DNA of 10,256 nt from assembly GCA_035528895.1 (NCBI GenBank), contig DATKXS010000185.1, positions 1 through 10,256 of the forward strand, read 5' to 3'. Every line of letters starts with the position of its first letter. The stretch's first letter is position 1. The notes under the pieces were generated by a model. The model was not told where the DNA came from. It worked only from the letters and a program-made list of their open reading frames with translations, and did not search any database. Position numbers and translations under genes: made by a program. Positions 6,509-10,256 of the stretch are shown one piece after another. This stretch comes from UBA8522 sp035528895 (lineage in GTDB: Bacteria; Acidobacteriota; Aminicenantia; Aminicenantales; UBA8522).

Positions 6509-6537
6509 ATTTTATAGATTATCCTTCGCCTTTTCAA
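6509..6537 (-). promoter_or_regulatory. sigma-70-type promoter before the truncated radical SAM gene
   Basis: The minus strand shows TTGAAA (6537-6532), a 17-base spacer and TAAAAT (6514-6509). Transcription would start near 6502, about 20 bases before the GTG at 6482. The region is AT-rich against its neighbours. The GATC-rich block 6469-6492 just downstream forms an imperfect inverted repeat. Confidence 0.5.
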
Positions 6538-6577
6538 CTGCGCCTAAAGCGCGGCCAGCCTCTTCCTGCTATGCTCA

Positions 6578-6840
6578 CTATTCATAGTGGGTCCAGAGAC
6601 GGATGATCTTGACGGTTTTTTGCTTGTCGTGAATCTGATAGACGTGGCGATGCTGGACGCTAATTCTCCTCGAACAAGCACCCGTCAGATCGCCTTTCAG
6701 CTTCTCGTGAGGAGGGGGGCTCTCGTATGGATTGTGCTCAAGAATCTTGAGCAGCTCGACGGCCTTGTCCTTCAGCCGGCCGCGGCCAGCTTCTAGGCGT
6801 CCTTCTGCACTTGCCGAGTGTAAACCAGCTCCCAGCTCAC
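6578..6840 (-). pseudogene. yoeB: YoeB/Txe-family toxin, broken by nonsense and frameshift
   Basis: The gene should start at GTG 6840, overlapping the antitoxin stop by four bases (GTGA), the usual arrangement for this family. It begins V-S-W-E-L-V-Y-T-R-Q-V-Q-K-D-A as expected, but codon 16 is TAG (6795-6793) where relatives have Lys. Four codons later (near 6778-6775) one base is missing, so the rest, LKDKAVELLKILEHNPYESP to the diagnostic C-terminal IRLWTHYE, lies in another frame. Active toxins are about 85 residues, ribosome-dependent mRNA nucleases whose C-terminal residues (here RRISVQHRHVYQ and HYE) form the active site. Both lesions would have to be bypassed, so the toxin is almost certainly dead. 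Reading the downstream frame back to an ATG at 7030 only passes through antisense-frame sequence of the antitoxin gene. Confidence 0.85.
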
Positions 6841-7079
6841 CAGGAGATCTTCCTGCCGCACTTGGAGACGGGCGTCTTGAGCCCTTCGACAATGGACTTG
6901 CGCATCCTGGGGATGGACAGGAGATAAAGGGTCTCCTGGATGGACCGCCAATCCTCTTCGGAAAGGAGAACTGCGCTGTGGCGCTTGCCGGAAATAAACA
7001 CGGGTTTATGAGATAGGGCGGCCTCATCAATGAGCCGGTACAGCCTGGCCCGCGCGTCGCTGGCCTTGAGAACAGTCAT
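6837..7079 (-). CDS. yefM: YefM/Phd-family antitoxin
   Basis: This 80-residue protein matches the YefM antitoxin over its whole length. The N-terminal DNA-binding part opens MTVLKASDARARLYRLIDEA. The core has PVFISGKRHSAVLLSEEDW and the hallmark IQETLYLLSIP. The C-terminal toxin-binding tail ends in CGRKISW. It is intact, starts at ATG 7079 with GGAG seven bases ahead, and overlaps the toxin start by four bases. The protein neutralises YoeB and, with it, represses its own promoter. A palindromic element lies just upstream. Because the partner toxin is inactivated by two lesions, the antitoxin may now be relic, or may guard against related toxins elsewhere in the genome. Confidence 0.9.
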   Translation of the reverse strand: MTVLKASDARARLYRLIDEAALSHKPVFISGKRHSAVLLSEEDWRSIQETLYLLSIPRMRKSIVEGLKTPVSKCGRKISW

Positions 7080-7099
7080 CTTGATCTCCGATACTAATG

Positions 7100-7115
7100 G
7101 TACGCAATTACGTAC
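7100..7115. promoter_or_regulatory. possible antitoxin operator
   Basis: GTACG (7100-7104) and CGTAC (7111-7115) form an inverted repeat around CAATTA, 21 bases upstream of the antitoxin ATG. CGTACG (7111-7116) is itself palindromic. YefM-type repressors bind short palindromes with a GTAC core at this location, so the role fits, but no binding data exist here. Confidence 0.4.
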
Positions 7116-7127
7116 GTTATGTTAAGG

Positions 7128-7153
7128 AAAAAACGCCGATTTGAAAAACGGCG
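7128..7153 (-). terminator. intrinsic terminator, minus strand
   Basis: On the minus strand CGCCG (7153-7149) and CGGCG (7138-7134) form a 5 bp all-GC stem around a 10-base loop, followed directly by six T (7133-7128). The form is canonical, though the stem is short. It would end transcripts coming from the small minus-strand frame at 7191-7310 and insulate the antitoxin promoter. Confidence 0.55.
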
Positions 7154-7190
7154 CAAAGACTAAGCAGCGGAATGCCTAGAGTTTGGCATA

Positions 7191-7310
7191 TTACAGCCCG
7201 AATTTCTTCCTCAGTTCTTTGACAATTTCGGCCGCCGTCTTCCTATCGACGCTCTTGCCATTGCATGGAGCTTTCGTTCGCCCGCCACGGGAACGCCTCT
7301 TAGCATTCAT
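7191..7310 (-). CDS. possible 39-residue basic protein
   Basis: The frame begins MNAKRRSRGGRTKAP and ends VDRKTAAEIVKELRKKFGL, a basic arm followed by an amphipathic helix with sensible coding character. It stops 38 bases before the intrinsic terminator on the same strand, which supports a real transcript. Against it, there is no clear ribosome binding site before ATG 7310, and the frame continues upstream to 7436, across the promoter of the divergent lipoprotein gene. I do not recognise a family. It could be the surviving C-terminus of a longer lost gene. Confidence 0.35.
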   Translation of the reverse strand: MNAKRRSRGGRTKAPCNGKSVDRKTAAEIVKELRKKFGL

Positions 7311-7348
7311 AATATAGCTTGAAGGCCGGACGGAGGCGCCGTGGGCGC

Positions 7349-7373
7349 GACAATTGTTCCGGACGTAATTGTC
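7349..7373. repeat. inverted repeat GACAATT/AATTGTC, possible operator
   Basis: GACAATT (7349-7355) and AATTGTC (7367-7373) are a perfect 7-base inverted repeat with an 11-base spacer. The half-site spacing of about 18 bases, under two helical turns, suits a dimeric regulator. It ends 17 bases before the TTGACA box of the lipoprotein promoter. Confidence 0.35.
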
Positions 7374-7389
7374 ATCCGACAGCAAAGAC

Positions 7390-7418
7390 TTGACAGGACT
7401 GCATCTCGGACGTATCTC
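7390..7418 (+). promoter_or_regulatory. possible promoter of the small lipoprotein gene
   Basis: A perfect TTGACA (7390-7395) is followed after 17 bases by TATCTC (7413-7418), a weak -10. Transcription would start near 7425, giving a very short leader before ATG 7436 with AGAGA as the only ribosome binding site. A weak -10 together with the inverted repeat upstream suggests regulated expression. Confidence 0.4.
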
Positions 7419-7435
7419 ATTATCAGAGAAAATCA

Positions 7436-7864
7436 ATGAAACGTCAGCTTGTGGCCGTGTGCTTTTTATTTTTTGCCCTGTGTGCCTGCAGCAGGGTCAT
7501 TGTTTCCAAGCATTCCGACTACAATTTCCCGCCCACAGACCCGAGTTCGATACTCGTCTATGACCGGATGGCCCCGACCTACCCATTCGTCATCATTGGC
7601 AGGATCAGCCTCGATATGACCTGGACGGTGAAGCCCCGCAAGGACGAGAAGAAGATTCAGAGGATGGCCGCCCAGGCCGGTGCAGACGGCATCATCATTA
7701 CCGGCCTAGACATCAATATCTCCGCCTTCAACCAGTATGTTACCACCCATGGGTACACCACCGTAGCCGGTTCCGATCTCTCAAACTTTGCCGTCACCCG
7801 CCCTCTTTCCATGTTTCTCCAGCAGTCCCTGACCTACGGCTATATCATCAAGCGCACAGGCTAG
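7436..7864 (+). CDS. small lipoprotein of unknown function
   Basis: This 142-residue protein begins MKRQLVAVCFLFFALCAC, a typical lipoprotein signal with lipobox L-C-A-C and the modified Cys at 18. It should be anchored in the inner or outer membrane and face the periplasm. The mature part has a short alternating alpha/beta region: YPFVIIGRISLD, then a basic helix KPRKDEKKIQRMAAQ running into AGADGIIITGLD, the kind of A-x-x-x-G-A-D-x-[IV] turn found in small envelope proteins with YbjQ-like or similar folds. The C-terminal third (NQYVTTHGYTTVAGSD) is rich in Thr, Tyr and Gly. No catalytic motif is visible and I cannot name the family. The frame is intact and the gene stands alone. Confidence 0.75.
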   Translation: MKRQLVAVCFLFFALCACSRVIVSKHSDYNFPPTDPSSILVYDRMAPTYPFVIIGRISLDMTWTVKPRKDEKKIQRMAAQAGADGIIITGLDINISAFNQYVTTHGYTTVAGSDLSNFAVTRPLSMFLQQSLTYGYIIKRTG

Positions 7865-8037
7865 AAGCCCCCTTCCCGTATATCTTTAAAGAAGCCACGG
7901 GCGAGGAAGAAATGACCATAAGCATGAGATTTCGCACTGGCCTGAGTGGGCATTGAGGCTTCTTGATAGAAAAAGAACTCGTTGCCGTTGGAGGCCTTAC
8001 CCAGGCATCCGTCCATCCAAGAGAGATATTTAGGAAG
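7861..8037 (-). other. unassigned minus-strand open frame
   Basis: A 58-codon frame between TGA and TAG (7863-7861) ends tail to tail with, and overlaps by four bases, the lipoprotein stop. An ATG at 8016 would give 51 residues starting MDGCLGKASNGNEFFFYQEA and ending ARGFFKDIREGGF. Composition looks coding, but there is no ribosome binding site and I recognise no family. It may be a fragment of a repeated element or chance. The rest of the gap to 8227 holds only the hydrolase promoter and leader. Confidence 0.2.
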
Positions 8038-8101
8038 TCACAGTTCAAGTAAACCTGATGTTGACGCCTCCCGTCTGCCTGGTCGCGTTCTCCAGCCGTT
8101 C

Positions 8102-8130
8102 TTGACATCTCTCGGGTCGTGATTTATGTT
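8102..8130 (+). promoter_or_regulatory. sigma-70-type promoter of the GH9 gene
   Basis: A perfect TTGACA (8102-8107), a 17-base spacer and TATGTT (8125-8130; four of six matches) lie about 100 bases before the hydrolase ATG. The predicted leader is about 90 bases, long enough for post-transcriptional control, but I see no riboswitch-like fold in it. Confidence 0.5.
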
Positions 8131-8227
8131 TCCTCACGATCGCTAGAACGAATTTCGTCAATTCAATACCAGAGGAAATACTCGAAAATCGGAATCTGGC
8201 ATTGTGTCTCCAATGAGGAGTCCAGCT

Positions 8228-10256
8228 ATGAGAACCGCATTCACTAGCCTGGTAATGACGGGCATCCTCGCTTTGTTCGTCCCTTCCGTACGCTCCCCGG
8301 CCGGAACCGCGCAGGAGAAGACCTCCAAGCCCGCTTGGGGCTGGGTCCTCAACGACCAGGAATACTTCGAAAAGCCGGGCCTTTCTGTCCTGGTGTTCCA
8401 CGATTATTATCCCGAGGGCAAGCAGGGCGGCATCGAGATCATCCAGCACGGTGAGCGGATCGCCGCTCTGGGGGATATGCGGCTCGAGTCCGCGCCGGGC
8501 CAGTGGGGCAAGCTTCCTGTCCCTGGCAGGCGCCTTGTAGACCGGGCCGCGAACCGCGCGGAGGTCCCCCTCCATTTCGAGAAGGAGCAGATCGAATACG
8601 TGGTCCGGGTTGAGCCGGACGGCGACGCCATCGCCGTAACCGTGGACCTCGCCCATCCCCTCCCCACGGAGCTTGTCGGCCGGGCGGGATTCAACATCGA
8701 GCTCTTCCCCCCCGCCTATTTCGGCAAGACTTATCATCTGGGCGGCACCGACGGCGTCTTCACCCGCCAGGGCAACGGCCCCAACATGAGGGACAAACAG
8801 GGCGTGCGGCCGGTCATCCTGGCCAAGGGCCCCAAGTTCGTGGCCGCGCCGGAAGACCCGATGCGCCGCCTCGACATAGAATCCTTCAACGGCGACCTGC
8901 TCTACTTCGACGGGCGCAGCCAGGACACCAACGGGTGGTTCCTGGTTCGCTCGCTCATCCCCGCCGGGGCCACGAAGGGCGCAATACGTTGGAGAATCAC
9001 GCCCAATGCCGTTCCCGGCTGGATGCGCCCGCCGGTCATCGGCATCTCGCAGGTCGGCTACCACCCCGGGCAGGAAAAAAGCGCTGTTATCGAGCTCGAT
9101 CCGCGCACGGACCTGCTGGGCGAGGCCTCGCTTTTTCGAGTGGACCCCGAAAAGGGCCTCGTTCCTGTGCTCACAAAGCCCTTGGCCCGATGGGGGCGGT
9201 TCCTTCGTTACGATTACGCCTTCTTCGACTTTACGGAGGTCACGGAGCCCGGCAGCTATCTGGTTCGCTACAGGGACGCCTTCACGTCGCCCTTCCTCAT
9301 CTCGCCGGAGGTTTATCGGCATGATATCTGGCAACCGACACTGGAGACCTTCCTGCCGGTCCAGATGTGCCATGTCCGGGTGATCGATCGCGGCCGCATC
9401 TGGCACGGACTTTGCCATATGGACGACGTGCTCCAGGCCCCCCCGAACCTCGACCTGGCTTACATCGAGGGGTACCGGCAAGGGGCATCGACGGAGACGA
9501 AATACGCCGCCGACGAACATATCCCGGGCCTCAACCGGGGCGGGTGGCACGACGCCGCCGACCACGACCTTGCCGGGGGCGCCCAGGCCTGGGCCACGCA
9601 ATTGCTAGCCCTAAGCCGTGAAGCCTTCGGCCTCGATTCCGACCAGACGACGGTCGACAGTGTTCGCCTGAACGTCGTCCTCCACGTCCCGGACGGAAAG
9701 CCAGACCTCCTGCAGCAGGTCGTCCACGGAGTGGAGTATCTTCTGACCGGCTACCGTGTCGCCGGGCACAGCTTCACCGGGATCTCGGATCCGAATCTGG
9801 AGCAGTATGGGACCCTGGGCGAGCCCGCGGCTATAACCGACAACCGCGTCTTCGATCCCTCGCTGGCCGTCGATGAAGTGAAGGGCGACCGTTCGGGCCG
9901 CCGAGATGACCGCTACGCCTTCACCAATCGCGACACCGGTATGGAATATGCTTCGATCGCTGCGCTCGCCGCCGCGAGCCGCGTGCTTCGGGGCTACGAT
10001 GACTCCCTGGCCAAGGAGTGCTTCGCGACGGCCGTCAAAGCCTGGGAATTCGAACAGAGTCACTCCCCCGCCCGTTTCGCCAATCCTTACGTTCCCGAGC
10101 GCGCAGACACCCAGGAAGTGATCGCCGCCGTTGAGCTGCTGATCACGACGCGCGAATTGCGGTACGCGGAGCGCCTCAAAGCGCTTCTCCCCGTGGTCGC
10201 AGAGAGACCGGACGAAGTGGGTTGGGCCGCGGCCCGGGCGCTCCCGCTCGTCAAAG
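8228..10256 (+). CDS. glycoside hydrolase family 9 (cellulase-type), 3' partial
   Basis: The frame is open for 676 codons to the right edge without a stop. ATG 8228 follows GAGGAG by seven bases; an in-frame ATG at 8213 overlaps that site and is less likely. Residues 1 to about 29 form a secretion signal (MRTAFTSLVMTGILALFVP), so the enzyme is exported. Residues about 37-260 are an extra beta-rich domain (GLSVLVFHDYYPEG, HGERIAALGDMRLES, GRAGFNIELFPPAYFGKTY) seen ahead of some GH9 enzymes. Residues about 268-350 are the Ig-like CelD_N-type domain (IGISQVGYHPGQEKSAVIEL to TEPGSYLVRYRD). The catalytic (alpha/alpha)6 domain then begins; GGWHDAADHD holds Asp442 and Asp445, the water-binding and base Asp of the usual DAGD, with Gly replaced by Ala. 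The acid Glu should lie beyond the window. Family members cut beta-1,4-glucans or glucooligosaccharides; the exact substrate is not visible. Confidence 0.88.
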   Translation, partial: MRTAFTSLVMTGILALFVPSVRSPAGTAQEKTSKPAWGWVLNDQEYFEKPGLSVLVFHDYYPEGKQGGIEIIQHGERIAALGDMRLESAPGQWGKLPVPGRRLVDRAANRAEVPLHFEKEQIEYVVRVEPDGDAIAVTVDLAHPLPTELVGRAGFNIELFPPAYFGKTYHLGGTDGVFTRQGNGPNMRDKQGVRPVILAKGPKFVAAPEDPMRRLDIESFNGDLLYFDGRSQDTNGWFLVRSLIPAGATKGAIRWRITPNAVPGWMRPPVIGISQVGYHPGQEKSAVIELDPRTDLLGEASLFRVDPEKGLVPVLTKPLARWGRFLRYDYAFFDFTEVTEPGSYLVRYRDAFTSPFLISPEVYRHDIWQPTLETFLPVQMCHVRVIDRGRIWHGLCHMDDVLQAPPNLDLAYIEGYRQGASTETKYAADEHIPGLNRGGWHDAADHDLAGGAQAWATQLLALSREAFGLDSDQTTVDSVRLNVVLHVPDGKPDLLQQVVHGVEYLLTGYRVAGHSFTGISDPNLEQYGTLGEPAAITDNRVFDPSLAVDEVKGDRSGRRDDRYAFTNRDTGMEYASIAALAAASRVLRGYDDSLAKECFATAVKAWEFEQSHSPARFANPYVPERADTQEVIAAVELLITTRELRYAERLKALLPVVAERPDEVGWAAARALPLVK

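Noticed and set aside
6578..7030. 150-residue protein reading through to the YoeB C-terminus from ATG 7030
   Set aside because: Its first half is out-of-frame antitoxin sequence (SFPKRIGGPSRR). Only the portion from about 6775 is toxin-like, so this is a frame artefact of the broken toxin.
9401..9415. Excellent sigma-54 consensus match (TGGCACGGACTTTGC) on the plus strand
   Set aside because: It lies deep inside the GH9 coding region, where it encodes conserved-looking residues, and no gene starts downstream within the window. Treated as chance or a non-productive intragenic site.
8045..9601. 518-codon open frame on the minus strand
   Set aside because: It is antisense to the GH9 gene, whose domains and codon use are clear. 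The long antisense frame is an effect of high GC at third positions.

Overview
The window is a 10.3 kb chromosomal piece from a Gram-negative-type bacterium. Three predicted lipoproteins, an L,D-transpeptidase-family protein and a secreted glycoside hydrolase imply an outer envelope. No gene settles the taxon. Moderate-to-high GC, an MPRGD-type glycine-rich small protein, sigma-54 control, a family 9 glycosidase and a possible TPR C-terminal remnant would suit an uncultured Acidobacteriota/Aminicenantes-like or deltaproteobacterial lineage; this is inference.

Layout. Positions 1-140 hold a broken tRNA-Arg: promoter and 5' half are intact on the minus strand, but similarity stops just after the anticodon loop, with short direct repeats beside the junction. 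Positions 141-743 hold no convincing gene, only a possible decayed coding remnant. A plus-strand L,D-transpeptidase-family lipoprotein follows (744-1556). A minus-strand block then runs from 6.5 kb down to 1.8 kb. Read in transcription order it is: a radical SAM gene that has lost its N-terminus and iron-sulfur motif (pseudogene), an NtrC-type sigma-54 activator, a small unknown protein, an M48 lipoprotein metalloprotease, and a 59-residue glycine-rich protein with the strongest ribosome binding site in the window.

The most informative element is a near-consensus -24/-12 sigma-54 promoter (3926-3943). It lies between the activator gene and the small-protein/M48 pair, with the predicted transcription start about 20 bases before the first start codon. 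Activator, target promoter and target genes therefore look like one local circuit, in which a sensed signal would phosphorylate the activator and switch on an envelope protease. The histidine kinase is not in the window.

From 5.6 to 7.2 kb the sequence looks like a place of insertion and decay: the truncated radical SAM gene, then a YefM/YoeB toxin-antitoxin pair whose antitoxin is intact while the toxin has a nonsense codon and a frameshift. From 7.4 kb the plus strand carries a small lipoprotein of unknown function and, behind a good sigma-70-type promoter, a long GH9 gene that runs off the right end. That gene has an extra N-terminal domain ahead of the Ig-like and catalytic domains.
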